64,000 bases of DNA from Burkholderia contaminans (GTDB taxonomy: Bacteria > Pseudomonadota > Gammaproteobacteria > Burkholderiales > Burkholderiaceae), in contig NZ_CP090641.1 of assembly GCF_029633825.1 (NCBI RefSeq), positions 1,178,001-1,242,000 of the forward strand, given 5' to 3'. The notes below the pieces were generated by a model, which worked only from the letters and a program-made list of their open reading frames with translations, did not search any database and had not been told where the DNA came from. The position numbers and the translations under genes are program-made. Below are positions 1 to 8,431 of this stretch, piece by piece (position 1 is the stretch's first letter; every line of letters starts with the position of its first letter).

Positions 1-227
1 CCGCAGGCGACCGCGGCGCGAAACGCGACGTCGGCAAGCTTGCGGGCTGAAAGGATCGCGGTGGCGATCGCGATGACGACCCAGATGCGAAACGTCATCG
101 TGGTGAAAAATACTTCGGGTACGCGCCATGCAAGCAACGACACCAGCACGAAACACTGAATCAACATGCCGGCCAGCGCGGCGATCAGCAGGTGGGCGCG
201 CCATCGCCCGATCGTCGAGGATGCCAT
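1..227 (-). CDS. Partial membrane protein, C-terminus cut by window edge
   Basis: An open frame starts with ATG at 227 and runs leftward off the window, giving the first 75 residues. Two hydrophobic stretches (about residues 12-33 and 47-62) indicate an integral membrane protein with a short cytoplasmic N-terminus. No family can be named from this fragment. It is divergent from the two-component operon at 522, with about 290 bases between the two starts, so the promoters may be shared and the regulator could control it. An upstream start cannot be excluded. Confidence 0.55.
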   Translation of the reverse strand, partial: MASSTIGRWRAHLLIAALAGMLIQCFVLVSLLAWRVPEVFFTTMTFRIWVVIAIATAILSARKLADVAFRAAVAC

Positions 228-410
228 GAGAAGTGAACCTCCCGTTCGGACGACTCCCATCGACCTGGGATCGATCGGAAGCGTCGCGGATTGACGGGCA
301 CGCATGCGCGGCCAGTGCCGGACAGGCGAAACCCGGTTCGGGATCCAGGGAAGCGGAGCACCACCCGAGAAATGTTGTGGCCGATGGTAGCGGGATTACC
401 GGCGCCAAAC

Positions 411-427
411 CTTAAGCGTTCTTCAGA
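411..427 (+). promoter_or_regulatory. Possible PmrA/QseB-type operator half-site upstream of the response regulator
   Basis: CTTAAG at 411-416 is followed after five bases by a poor second half (TTCAGA). Regulators of the PmrA/QseB class bind TTAA-containing hexamers repeated every 11 bp. Only one half is good, so autoregulation of the operon at 522 is a weak inference. It gains some support from the better site at 2628-2644. Confidence 0.25.
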
Positions 428-521
428 ATCGGCGGAAGCTTGACGCAGCACAATTACAATCCGTTGCACGGGATGCAGGGTTGCACTCGTACAATCGCAG
501 CCATCTGCACCCGAATCGACC

Positions 522-1181
522 ATGCGACTCCTCCTTGTTGAAGACGACGACCTGATCGGCAGCGGTCTCGAGATCAGCCTGAGTCAGGCCGGCTATCACG
601 TCGACTGGTTGCGCGACGGTCACGCGGCCGCCGCGGCGCTCGCGACGACGCGCTTCGCGCTCGTCGTGCTCGATCTCGGCCTGCCCGGGAAATCGGGCAC
701 GGAACTGCTACGTGCGTTGCGCGATGCCGGCGACACGGTCCCCGTGCTGGTGCTGACCGCGCGCGGCACCGTGGCCGACCGGGTCCGCGGCCTCGACGAC
801 GGCGCGGACGACTATCTCGCGAAGCCGTTCGAGCTGACCGAGGTGCTGGCCCGCTGTCGTGCGCTCGTGCGCCGCTCGCAGGGCCGCGCCGGCGACGAGA
901 TCGTGTGGCGCGACATCACGATCGACCTGACCGCCCACACCGTGACACGCGATGCGTCGCGCATCGCACTGACCTCGCGCGAGTGGGCCATCCTGGTGCA
1001 GCTCGTCAGCCACCCGGGTGCGCCGCAATCGCGCGCGCGCCTCGAAGACACCCTGTACGGCTGGCAGGAAGGTATCGAAAGCAATGCGATCGAGGTCCAC
1101 GTCTCGAACTTGCGCAAGAAACTCGGCGCGGACCTGATCCGCACCGTGCGCGGCATCGGTTACGTCGTCGACCTCGCATGA
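522..1181 (+). CDS. OmpR-family response regulator, QseB/PmrA-like
   Basis: A 219-residue DNA-binding response regulator. The receiver domain (residues 1-115) has the acidic pair D8/D9, the phospho-acceptor D51 in VVLDLGLPGKSG, T79 and K101 in the LAKPF motif. Residues 125-217 form a winged-helix OmpR-type domain ending in VRGIGYVV. Length and motifs fit the QseB/PmrA branch. Its stop overlaps the start of the histidine kinase gene (ATGA), so the two are translationally coupled. The signal is not deducible; candidate operators lie at 411-427 and before the cytochrome b561 gene. Confidence 0.93.
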   Translation: MRLLLVEDDDLIGSGLEISLSQAGYHVDWLRDGHAAAAALATTRFALVVLDLGLPGKSGTELLRALRDAGDTVPVLVLTARGTVADRVRGLDDGADDYLAKPFELTEVLARCRALVRRSQGRAGDEIVWRDITIDLTAHTVTRDASRIALTSREWAILVQLVSHPGAPQSRARLEDTLYGWQEGIESNAIEVHVSNLRKKLGADLIRTVRGIGYVVDLA

Positions 1182-2632
1182 TCTCCCGCTCGATACGGCG
1201 CCGCGTGTCGTCGATGGCGCTCGGCTGCGTGACCGTCGTGTGGCTCGTTGCCGTATTCGGCAGCTTCCGTTACGCGACGCGCGAGATCGGCGAATGGGAA
1301 GACGCCCGCCTCGTCGAGTACGCGTCGCTGCTGGTCGATCTTTCACCCGCCGACCTCGAACGCCTCGCCCGTGTTCCGCCGGATGCGCGCGTCGAACTGG
1401 ATCGTGGCCATTCGAGGCCCGGCCCCGTGACCGACGGCGATCGCCTGCCGCGCGACGTGCTGTTCGAGGTACGCGACGCGCAGGGCCATGTCGTCGCGTC
1501 GAGCCTTCCGGCCGAAGCGGCCGGGTTGCCCGCCGCGCGCAACTCGCGCGGCACGCCTGAAACGATCGTCATTCACGACACACCGTGGCGCACGCACACG
1601 TTGCGCGACGATGCGTCGGGGCGCTGGATACGCGTGATGGAAATCGTCAACACGCGCAGCGATCTGGCGACCGGCATCGCGCGCGGCATCGTCCTGCCGC
1701 TGATCGTCGCACTCCCGGTGCTGGCGCTGCTCCTCTGGTACCTGATCGGGCGCGGCCTCGCCCCATTGAAGACGCTGTCGGCACTGATCGGCGCGCGCGA
1801 CGCACGATCGCTCGAACCGCTCGGCATCGCCACCGTGCCGGACGAAGTGCGCGCGCTGGTCGACGCGATCGATCGCCTGCTGGCGAGGCTTCGGCAATCG
1901 ATCGTGCGCGAGCGCGCGTTCACGTCCGACGCCGCGCACGAACTGAAGACGCCGCTCGCCGCGATCAAGGTCCAGGCGCAGGTGGCGCTCGCGACCGACG
2001 ATCCGGCATGCAAGCAACTGGCGATGCAACGGGTCGTCCAAGGCGTGGACCGCAGCGCGCGTCTCGCCGAACAACTGCTGCTGCTCGCCCGGCTCGACGA
2101 ATACGACCGCATTCCGACGCGTGCCGTCGTCGTTCGCGAACTCGTCGAAGCCGCCATCGATCGCCATCTCGCGAAGGCATCGGACAAGGCCATCGCGCTC
2201 GTGGCCGACACCGTATCCGGACGAGCGATCGAAGCCGATCCGATCCTGATCGGCATCCTGCTCGACAACCTCGTCGACAATGCCGTCAAGTATGGCCGCC
2301 AGGGCGGCCGCATCGAGATCGGTGTGGACGATGACGGCACGCGGCAACGCATCGTCGTATGCGACGACGGGCCGGGTGTCGCACCCGGCGAGCACGAGCG
2401 GCTCGGCGACCGTTTCTATCGGGGCAGCGGCGTGCAATCGCCCGGCAGCGGGCTCGGATTGTCGATCGTCACACGCATCGCCCACTATTTCGGCGGCACC
2501 GTGCAGTTCGGGGCCGGCATCGGCGGGCGGGGCCTCGGCGTCGTGATCACGCTGCCGTCGGCAGGCGCGAGCGAACCGTCGCCAGCGGGCGAAGCCGGCG
2601 GGCCGGCGTCACGTGCGATACCCCGTGCTTAA
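1178..2632 (+). CDS. Sensor histidine kinase, QseC/PmrB-like
   Basis: A 484-residue inner-membrane kinase. ATG at 1178 was chosen because it overlaps the regulator stop as ATGA; a longer frame upstream lies inside the regulator gene. Membrane helices at about 12-31 and 168-191 flank a periplasmic sensor domain, followed by a HAMP-like linker. The phospho-accepting H254 lies in DAAHELKTPL. The ATPase domain has the N box near residues 361-370 (NLVDNAVKYG), a DDGPG box near 396-400 and GSGLGLSI near 423-430. It should phosphorylate the response regulator encoded just upstream. The C-terminal 20 residues are Ala/Gly/Pro-rich and not part of the catalytic domain. Confidence 0.92.
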   Translation: MISRSIRRRVSSMALGCVTVVWLVAVFGSFRYATREIGEWEDARLVEYASLLVDLSPADLERLARVPPDARVELDRGHSRPGPVTDGDRLPRDVLFEVRDAQGHVVASSLPAEAAGLPAARNSRGTPETIVIHDTPWRTHTLRDDASGRWIRVMEIVNTRSDLATGIARGIVLPLIVALPVLALLLWYLIGRGLAPLKTLSALIGARDARSLEPLGIATVPDEVRALVDAIDRLLARLRQSIVRERAFTSDAAHELKTPLAAIKVQAQVALATDDPACKQLAMQRVVQGVDRSARLAEQLLLLARLDEYDRIPTRAVVVRELVEAAIDRHLAKASDKAIALVADTVSGRAIEADPILIGILLDNLVDNAVKYGRQGGRIEIGVDDDGTRQRIVVCDDGPGVAPGEHERLGDRFYRGSGVQSPGSGLGLSIVTRIAHYFGGTVQFGAGIGGRGLGVVITLPSAGASEPSPAGEAGGPASRAIPRA

Positions 2633-2644
2633 CATTTCGTTAAG
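2628..2644 (+). promoter_or_regulatory. Candidate QseB/PmrA-type operator before cytochrome b561
   Basis: CTTAAC, five bases, then GTTAAG: the two TTAA cores are exactly 11 bp apart, as in PmrA/QseB boxes, and the site is also an inverted repeat. It overlaps the stop codon of the kinase gene and lies about 60 bp before the cytochrome b561 start. Seen in sequence; regulation by the adjacent response regulator is inferred. Confidence 0.45.
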
Positions 2645-2702
2645 GAAGCCACCGTAGAATCCACCCGACCGATACCTTCCCCGCCGTACGCCAGGAGTCT
2701 CC

Positions 2703-3230
2703 ATGACCACGCCCGCCCGCTATGACACCGTTGCGCGCTTGCTTCACTGGCTGATCGTCGCGCTGGTCGTCGCGCAATATGCGATCGGCTGGACGATGCC
2801 CGACGTGCATCGCGACACGCAGCCCGTCGGCCTGATCGCCGCCCACCTCCTCGTGGGAACCGCGCTGCTCGCCGCGATGGTTTGCCGCGTGCTGTGGCGC
2901 GCGACGCATCGCCCGCCCGCGAGTGACCTGCCGCCCGCGATGCGCGCACTGTCGGGCGCGACGCATTTTGCGCTCTACGCGTTGCTGATCGCGGTGCCGG
3001 TGCTCGGCTGGATCAACGCGTCGTCGCGCGCGTGGGGCGTCACGTTGCTCGGGATCGTGCCGCTGCCCGCGCTGTCGGCAGCCGGCTCCAGCTTCGGCCA
3101 TGCGATGGGCGATGTACACGGCATCCTCGCTTGGGCACTGTTCGCCGGCATTTGCCTGCACGTGGCAGCCGCGCTGGCGCACCGCTTCGTGCTGCGCGAT
3201 CAGGTCACGCAGCGCATGATGCCCTGGTGA
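2703..3230 (+). CDS. Cytochrome b561 family protein
   Basis: A 175-residue four-helix membrane protein of the bacterial cytochrome b561 (CybB/YodB) family, which binds b-type haem and passes electrons between the quinone pool and periplasmic acceptors. H15 in LLHWLIVALV at the start of helix 1 and further His residues in helices 2 and 4 (for example in GDVHGILAWALF and CLHVAAALAH) are candidate haem ligands. It lies 70 bp after the histidine kinase and is preceded by a TTAA-type operator, so it is a likely target of that two-component system. Confidence 0.88.
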   Translation: MTTPARYDTVARLLHWLIVALVVAQYAIGWTMPDVHRDTQPVGLIAAHLLVGTALLAAMVCRVLWRATHRPPASDLPPAMRALSGATHFALYALLIAVPVLGWINASSRAWGVTLLGIVPLPALSAAGSSFGHAMGDVHGILAWALFAGICLHVAAALAHRFVLRDQVTQRMMPW

Positions 3231-3496
3231 TCGCCATGCCGGCGGCACCGCACGCCATTGCGCGCATGAGCCGGATTGCCGCCGATATCGATACCGTCTT
3301 CGTTCCGGTTCATCGCACAACCAGCCGGCCGCTCATCGCACGCGGCCGATGAGATGATCGCGCCGCCGCGCGAAGCGGCGCGCGATGACAGGCATCGCGG
3401 CCGGCGCCCTTCTGCCGCGTCGAGCGGCACGAAGGGCTGCCGTCCTGCCGTGTCGCGAACACGACGGCCTGAAGTCACACAAGACCATTTCCACAC

Positions 3497-3769
3497 CTAG
3501 TTGCTGGTCTGCGCCGGCATGCCGGACGCCGGTGCGTGCGCGGCAGCCGCCATCCGGGCCCGGTCCTGCTCGGCAAGCTTCGCTTCCGCCGCCTGGATGT
3601 CCGCCGGATACTCGCCTTCGTCTCCCTTCGCCGGGTCGTACCCGGCTGCTTCCAGGCGGATCAATTCGTCGCGAACCTGTGCGCGCGTCAGCGGCGCGGC
3701 CGATTGCGCGAAGGCCGACTGACCGATGATCGCCCCGATCATCGTCAGTACTGCGATATATGTTTTCAT
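3497..3769 (-). CDS. DUF4148 small secreted protein
   Basis: A 90-residue protein with a signal peptide (about residues 1-21, ending in SAFA) and the DUF4148 signature LTRAQVRDELIRLEAAGY. The two adjacent ATGs at 3772 and 3769 follow AGGAG; the second has the better spacing (6 nt) and was chosen. DUF4148 proteins are small, periplasmic or secreted, abundant in Burkholderia, and of unknown function. It is followed in the same direction by nothing, and preceded by a second family member at 3850-4194, with which it probably forms a transcript. The mature part is very Ala-rich. Confidence 0.8.
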   Translation of the reverse strand: MKTYIAVLTMIGAIIGQSAFAQSAAPLTRAQVRDELIRLEAAGYDPAKGDEGEYPADIQAAEAKLAEQDRARMAAAAHAPASGMPAQTSN

Positions 3770-3849
3770 CATCAACTCCTTCAATGTTCCGTATCGATCA
3801 ACCGTGTCGAATTCCTTGAATGCCTGACCTGCGAACGCAGGCGGCTGCG

Positions 3850-4194
3850 TCAGCTTCCGAAATAGATCGCGCAGAAACTCGCGGGGCCGACGCATGCGGC
3901 AGAACCCCGGCGCGACGACATCGTCGCCGGCTTACCCGCTTCGGATGACGCGGCCGGATCGCCGCCGACCGCCGTGCCGGCCTGATGCGCCGGCATCTGT
4001 TCGACCTGCCGCTGGAACAGCGGGCTCACGTCCGGATACGACGTATCGGTCACGAAGCGCAGCCCGTTGCTTTCGGCGTTGATCAGTTCCTGCCTGACCT
4101 GCGCGCGCGTCAGTTCCTGGGCCGACGCTTGCGTCGCGATACCCGCGAGAGAAATCGCCGCTACCGCGGCGGCCACCAGCCAATGCGTGTTCAT
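3850..4194 (-). CDS. DUF4148 small secreted protein
   Basis: A 114-residue paralogue of the gene at 3497-3769. Signal peptide of about 25 residues ending in QASA, then the shared signature LTRAQVRQELINAESNG. The central region (QMPAHQAG, then Ala/Gly/Ser-rich) is low in complexity and probably unstructured, and the C-terminal 30 residues contain two cysteines. Start ATG 4194 has a GGAG-like ribosome site (AAGGAGTGGAAC) directly upstream. The function of the family is unknown. Confidence 0.8.
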   Translation of the reverse strand: MNTHWLVAAAVAAISLAGIATQASAQELTRAQVRQELINAESNGLRFVTDTSYPDVSPLFQRQVEQMPAHQAGTAVGGDPAASSEAGKPATMSSRRGSAACVGPASFCAIYFGS

Positions 4195-4437
4195 GTTCCA
4201 CTCCTTGAGAAGTCAACGAGACGACGTGCTACACCCGTATGACGACGGAGCGCGTGCGTTTATTCCCGCGCGTTGCGCAACGCCGATCGCGCGGCGCCTC
4301 CAGCGCCGCGAGCACCCGGAACGGACGTTCATGAAACTGTCATTCTTTCGTCAGCCGGCGTAACCTGACGTAACGCAGCGCCAGCCGCGCTTCGGGCAGA
4401 CTGACGTCACCCTTTACGGATCGCCCTTCGATCGACC

Positions 4438-5127
4438 ATGTCCGTCGCTTACGACTATGCAGCCGGCCTGCTGCGCAGGCTGTTCGACCGCCATATCGAC
4501 GGCGGCGCGGTGCTCGACCCGGCCGCGTTTCCCGACGCAGGGCGTTTCGTCCGCGCATGGACCGACATCCAGGCTGAAGCGTTCGCCGTGGCGCGCGACA
4601 TGCCGCGCATTCCGCGCTTTCACGAGATCATGCGCGAGCAGTACGACATCTCGGCCAACGATGCGCGCGACTGGCGGATGTTCATCATGCAGGCGTACGG
4701 ACAGCCGTTCCCGCGCAACCTGTCGCGCTGCCCGACCGTCGCGTCGATCGTCGCGACATCGCCGGACGTGCTGTCCGCATCGCTGTCGTTCCTCGCGCCC
4801 GGCAAGCACATTCCACCGCATCGCGGCCCGTTTCGCGGCATCCTGCGCGGCTATCTGGTGCTGTCGATGCCGAAGCGCGCGGACGGCACGCCGGCCGCCG
4901 TGCTGAAGGTGGACGGCCACGAATACCGGCTCGACGAAGGACGCTTCCTGCTGTGGGACGACACGTTCATGCACGAGGTATGGAACGACAGCGACGAAGT
5001 GCGGATCGTGCTGCTGCTCGATATCCGCCGGCGCGGGATGCCGCGCCTGCTCACGTGGTTGTCGAATGCGGTGATCGGTGTGGTGCGGCTCGGGATCAGG
5101 ATTCGCGGGCGATCGATTCCGGTTTAG
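4438..5127 (+). CDS. Aspartyl/asparaginyl beta-hydroxylase family protein (LpxO-like fold)
   Basis: A 229-residue Fe(II)/2-oxoglutarate dioxygenase of the Asp/Asn beta-hydroxylase family, which includes LpxO lipid A hydroxylases. The family core is visible: H128 in the PPHRGP segment, H179 in DDTFMHEVWN as the second iron ligand, and R189 in DEVRIVLLLD for 2-oxoglutarate. A hydrophobic C-terminal stretch (about 204-220) could associate with the membrane. The gene stands alone. The substrate is not certain; lipid A acyl-chain hydroxylation or hydroxylation of a protein or small molecule are all possible. Confidence 0.82.
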   Translation: MSVAYDYAAGLLRRLFDRHIDGGAVLDPAAFPDAGRFVRAWTDIQAEAFAVARDMPRIPRFHEIMREQYDISANDARDWRMFIMQAYGQPFPRNLSRCPTVASIVATSPDVLSASLSFLAPGKHIPPHRGPFRGILRGYLVLSMPKRADGTPAAVLKVDGHEYRLDEGRFLLWDDTFMHEVWNDSDEVRIVLLLDIRRRGMPRLLTWLSNAVIGVVRLGIRIRGRSIPV

Positions 5128-5225
5128 CGCACACGGCCGGCATGCGCCGAGTGCCCCGTCGTTTCGCGACTGCGCTCTGTCGTGTCGGGAAGGCGCTCAA
5201 CGCGCGCCGGATGCAGGCGCGATCG

Positions 5226-5591
5226 TCAGGACACCTTGCCGGAATCATCGTCCAGTGCGTAGATGCCGCGCCTGGCGACACACGGAAACGGCGGATCGAT
5301 CGCCCGCACGTTCGTCAGTTCCCAGCACACGTATCCGGCGCACCATGGCTTGCCTTGCGCGCGGGCTTCATCAGGCGTCCAGTCGTGCACGCCCACGACG
5401 TCGACCAACGCGAGCGCGATGCCGTCAGGGTCCTCCTGCCCGTCCTGTCGCAGAAAGACCGTGTTCTGCACCAGCACGAGATCGCGCAACGGTATGGCCG
5501 GCGGCGCCCACGACCGGATTTCGACCCGCTTGCGGCCCGCGACGATATCGTCGACGGCGGGTTTGACGATCGACAGCGCGGGTCGCGGCAT
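5226..5591 (-). CDS. ASCH-domain protein
   Basis: About 121 residues. The opening PALSIVKPAVDDIVAGRKRVEIRSW is the typical start of the ASCH fold, a beta-barrel related to PUA domains and thought to bind RNA or modified nucleotides. It ends in a GIYALDDD strand. ATG 5591 is preceded by AAGGA at about 10 nt; alternative starts at 5609 (ATG) or 5615 (TTG) would add six to eight residues. Single gene, no informative neighbours. Confidence 0.75.
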   Translation of the reverse strand: MPRPALSIVKPAVDDIVAGRKRVEIRSWAPPAIPLRDLVLVQNTVFLRQDGQEDPDGIALALVDVVGVHDWTPDEARAQGKPWCAGYVCWELTNVRAIDPPFPCVARRGIYALDDDSGKVS

Positions 5592-5827
5592 GGCAAGTAT
5601 TTCCTTCATCGGCAAGGGGAAAGCGTGCGCCCGTCAGTCGGCATGTGCGCCGAATCCGGGAGGCGATCGCGGTTCGGACTGGATTGTTGCCGATTCGCCC
5701 GAACGTGTCGACCGGGCCCGATCCGAAACGCCGGTGCACCGCGACTACGCGATGCCGGCTTTCCGCGGCTGACGAATCGCCTAAACTACAGACCGTCCCC
5801 TCCGCGCGGCTCCTGCCAGCCACCGCC

Positions 5828-6097
5828 ATGGCACACCTCTTCTTCGCCGCCTCGATCCAGCGGCATATCGAAACGCCCGAGCGCGAAATCGACGCCCGCT
5901 CGGTCGGCGAAGCATTCGACACCGTTTTCGGCGAGCACCCGCGGCTGCGCGGTTACATCCTCGACGACCAGGGTGCGCTGCGCAAACACCTGTCGGTATT
6001 CATCGACGGCCAGCCGATACGCGACCGGCAACACCTGTCCGATGAGCTCGGCGACGCCAGCCGGGTCTATGTCGTGCAGGCGTTGACGGGCGGATAA
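5828..6097 (+). CDS. MoaD/ThiS-like ubiquitin-fold protein
   Basis: An 89-residue protein that ends in LTGG. The C-terminal diglycine and small size are those of beta-grasp sulfur carriers (MoaD, ThiS), whose terminal Gly is adenylated and thiocarboxylated by an E1-like enzyme. The body contains the RLRGYILDDQGALRKHLSVF segment of the family. No MoaE, MoeB or molybdopterin gene is nearby. It is 66 bp before a BNR/WD40-like propeller gene in the same direction, and I recall this pair as recurrent in proteobacteria, so the two probably act together. ATG 5828 was chosen because the family core starts there. Confidence 0.8.
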   Translation: MAHLFFAASIQRHIETPEREIDARSVGEAFDTVFGEHPRLRGYILDDQGALRKHLSVFIDGQPIRDRQHLSDELGDASRVYVVQALTGG

Positions 6098-6163
6098 GGG
6101 ACATATGCACAAGCACCGACCGCTCACCCCAACGTCAGGCCGTGCCATCAGGAGACATCGCTC

Positions 6164-7312
6164 ATGAACGATCGACTGCTCGTCGCCACCCGCAAGGGCT
6201 TGTTCGTCCTGCAGGCCGACGGCCACGGCGGCTGGACGCTCGATGAGCCGCACTTCGCCGGCGAGCCGGTCAGCATGGCGCTCGCCGACCCGCGCGACGG
6301 CACGCTGTATGCCGCGCTGAACCTCGGCCATTTCGGCGTCAAGCTGCACCGCAGGCGCGCGGGCGCCGCCGACTGGGAAGAATGCGCGGTTCCCGTCTAT
6401 CCGCCGCAGCCCGCCGAAGCCCCACCCGCCAGCGCCCGCGGGAATGCCGGCACCGGCGACGCGGACGACGCGCCACCCGGCCCGCCGCAGCCGCCGTGGA
6501 CGCTCCAGCAGATCTGGTCGCTCGAAGCCGGCGGCGCCGACGAGCCGGGCGTGCTGTGGGCCGGCACGATTCCCGGCGGGCTGTTCCGCTCCGACGACGG
6601 CGGCAGTTCGTGGGTGCTCAACCGGGCACTGTGGGATCGCCCGGAGCGCGCCGAATGGGGCGGCGGCGGATACGATGCGCCGGGCATCCATTCGGTGATG
6701 GTCGATCCGCGCGACAGCCGGCACGTGACGATCGGCATCTCGTGCGGCGGCGTCTGGCAGACCGCCGACGGCGGCGCGACGTGGCGCGTGACCGCGGACG
6801 GCATGGAAGCCGACTACATGCCGCCCGAGCGGCGCGGCGAACCGAACATGCAGGACCCGCACCGCGTCGTGCAATGCGCGGCCAACCCGGACGTGCTGTG
6901 GACACAGCATCACTGCGCGATCTTCCGCTCGACCGACGGCGCCGAACACTGGCGGCGCATCGAGGCGCAGCCTTCGAGCTTCGGCTTCGCGGTAGCCGTG
7001 CACCCGCATGAACCGGACACCGCGTGGTTCGTGCCGGCCGTGAAGGACGCGTGCCGGATTCCGGTGAACGGCCGGTTCGTCGTCACGCGCACGCGTGATG
7101 GTGGGCGCAGTTTCCAGCAGTTCTCGAACGGATTGCCGAGTGCGCCGGCGTACGACCTCGTGTATCGGCACGGGCTCACGATCGATGAGACCGGCACGCG
7201 CCTCGCGATGGCGTCAACGACCGGTGGGTTATGGACGTCCGACGATGGCGGTGAAAACTGGCGGCTGGTGTCTGCGCATTTGCCGCCGATTTATTGCGTC
7301 AGGTTCGGGTGA
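6164..7312 (+). CDS. BNR/Asp-box beta-propeller protein, sialidase-like fold
   Basis: A 382-residue cytoplasmic protein without signal peptide, built of Asp-box repeats: RSDDGGSSW, QTADGGATW, RSTDGAEHW, RTRDGGRSF and TSDDGGENW are spread through the sequence, indicating a beta-propeller like those of sialidases and photosystem stability factors. No sialidase arginine triad is evident, so annotation as an exo-sialidase would be unsafe. ATG 6164 follows a GGAG (CAGGAGACATCGCTC). It follows the MoaD-like gene and is likely co-transcribed. A Pro/Ala-rich loop (about residues 83-110) interrupts the propeller. Confidence 0.78.
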   Translation: MNDRLLVATRKGLFVLQADGHGGWTLDEPHFAGEPVSMALADPRDGTLYAALNLGHFGVKLHRRRAGAADWEECAVPVYPPQPAEAPPASARGNAGTGDADDAPPGPPQPPWTLQQIWSLEAGGADEPGVLWAGTIPGGLFRSDDGGSSWVLNRALWDRPERAEWGGGGYDAPGIHSVMVDPRDSRHVTIGISCGGVWQTADGGATWRVTADGMEADYMPPERRGEPNMQDPHRVVQCAANPDVLWTQHHCAIFRSTDGAEHWRRIEAQPSSFGFAVAVHPHEPDTAWFVPAVKDACRIPVNGRFVVTRTRDGGRSFQQFSNGLPSAPAYDLVYRHGLTIDETGTRLAMASTTGGLWTSDDGGENWRLVSAHLPPIYCVRFG

Positions 7313-7357
7313 CGGAGCGCGAGCGGGTCGGTTCGTACCCGGCCCACACGGCCCGCT

Positions 7358-8284
7358 TTACCGCTCGACGCCGCCCATCCGCCCCACCGCCTCCCGCGTC
7401 TTCGCCATCTCCGCGTCGAGCCAGTCGAGAAACGACCTGACCTGCGGCTCACGCTCCCGCCCGGGCCGGCACAGCGCGACGAAACGCGCGCCTTCGATCC
7501 GCACCGCCGGCTCGATCGGCGTCAGTGCCCCGTGCGCGACATGCTCGGCAGCCAGCACCGAGCTGAGCAGCGCGATGCCCTGCCCGTGCAGCACCGCCTG
7601 CAACGCGTAATGCTCGTCGTCGTAGTGGCGAAACACCGCGCGTTCGAGCCACGATTCTCGGCCGGCCGCCCGACACCACGACGCCCAGTCGACCGACACC
7701 GGCAGCGGCGTATCCCACATGGTCTCGATCAGGTCGAGCGGCTCGTCCGTGCGATGCGCGTCGAACCCGGCGGCCGCATACGCGCCGAAGTACTCGTCGA
7801 TCAGCGCAATTTCGTGAAGTGCCGGAAACGTGCGCGACGTCGCGCGAATCGCGAGATCGATCCGCGCATCGCGCTCTAGATCGACCAGCGTATTGCCGGT
7901 TTCAACCTTGATGTGCAGGTGCGGATCGACGTGGCCAAACCGGCCGAGGCGCGGAATCAGCCACATCGCGGCAAAGGCGGGCGTCGTGGTCAGCACGAGC
8001 GTGCGCTCGCCGTCCGCCGCGGGCCGCACCGCGTCGAGCCCGCGGCTCAATGCGAGCAGTGCATCGTGACTCGCGCGAAACAGGCGTTCGCCTTCGTCCG
8101 TGAGCCGCACGCCGCTCGCACCGCGCTCGAACAGCAGCACACCGAGCCGGCTTTCGAGCGACTTGATCTGGTGCGACACGGCGGCCGGTGTCACGGACAG
8201 TTCGTCCGCGGCAGCCTTGAATGCGCCGAGCCGTGCCGACGACTCGAATACACGCAATGCAGTCAGGGGAATTTTCGAGAACAC
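7358..8284 (-). CDS. LysR-family regulator, GcvA-like, divergent from PACE transporter
   Basis: A 308-residue LysR regulator: N-terminal winged HTH (FKAAADELSVTPAAVSHQI, about 22-41) followed by an effector domain that starts near residue 92. Sequence style (LTALRVFESSARLGAF) is that of the GcvA subgroup. It is divergent from a PACE-family efflux gene, the same arrangement as AceR/AceI in Acinetobacter, so control of that exporter is a reasonable inference. The shared intergenic region carries a T-N11-A palindrome at 8313-8328. Confidence 0.9.
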   Translation of the reverse strand: MFSKIPLTALRVFESSARLGAFKAAADELSVTPAAVSHQIKSLESRLGVLLFERGASGVRLTDEGERLFRASHDALLALSRGLDAVRPAADGERTLVLTTTPAFAAMWLIPRLGRFGHVDPHLHIKVETGNTLVDLERDARIDLAIRATSRTFPALHEIALIDEYFGAYAAAGFDAHRTDEPLDLIETMWDTPLPVSVDWASWCRAAGRESWLERAVFRHYDDEHYALQAVLHGQGIALLSSVLAAEHVAHGALTPIEPAVRIEGARFVALCRPGREREPQVRSFLDWLDAEMAKTREAVGRMGGVER

Positions 8285-8312
8285 GGGGCCTCGCGGGCCG
8301 AATGCGGCCGGG

Positions 8313-8328
8313 TTGAATTCAATTGAAT
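8313..8328. promoter_or_regulatory. Candidate LysR operator between regulator and PACE gene
   Basis: The palindrome TTCAATTGAA (8318-8327) lies inside a T-N11-A motif (T8314 to A8326), the usual LysR recognition form. A related GAATTGAA recurs at about 8345-8352, which could be a second half-site. It sits between the divergent regulator (start 8284) and efflux gene (start 8432). Confidence 0.4.
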
Positions 8329-8431
8329 CGGGGTGAGATTAGGTGAATTGAAGCGGGTGTGCAACGCGGATAGCCTTGCGGAACGTCGCGGCACGGTGCC
8401 GCGGCGAGTGGTGTCGATCCGGAGAAACAAC

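Noticed and set aside
905..1177. Longer N-terminus of the histidine kinase
   Set aside because: It lies inside the response regulator gene in another frame; the ATGA overlap start at 1178 fits the family.
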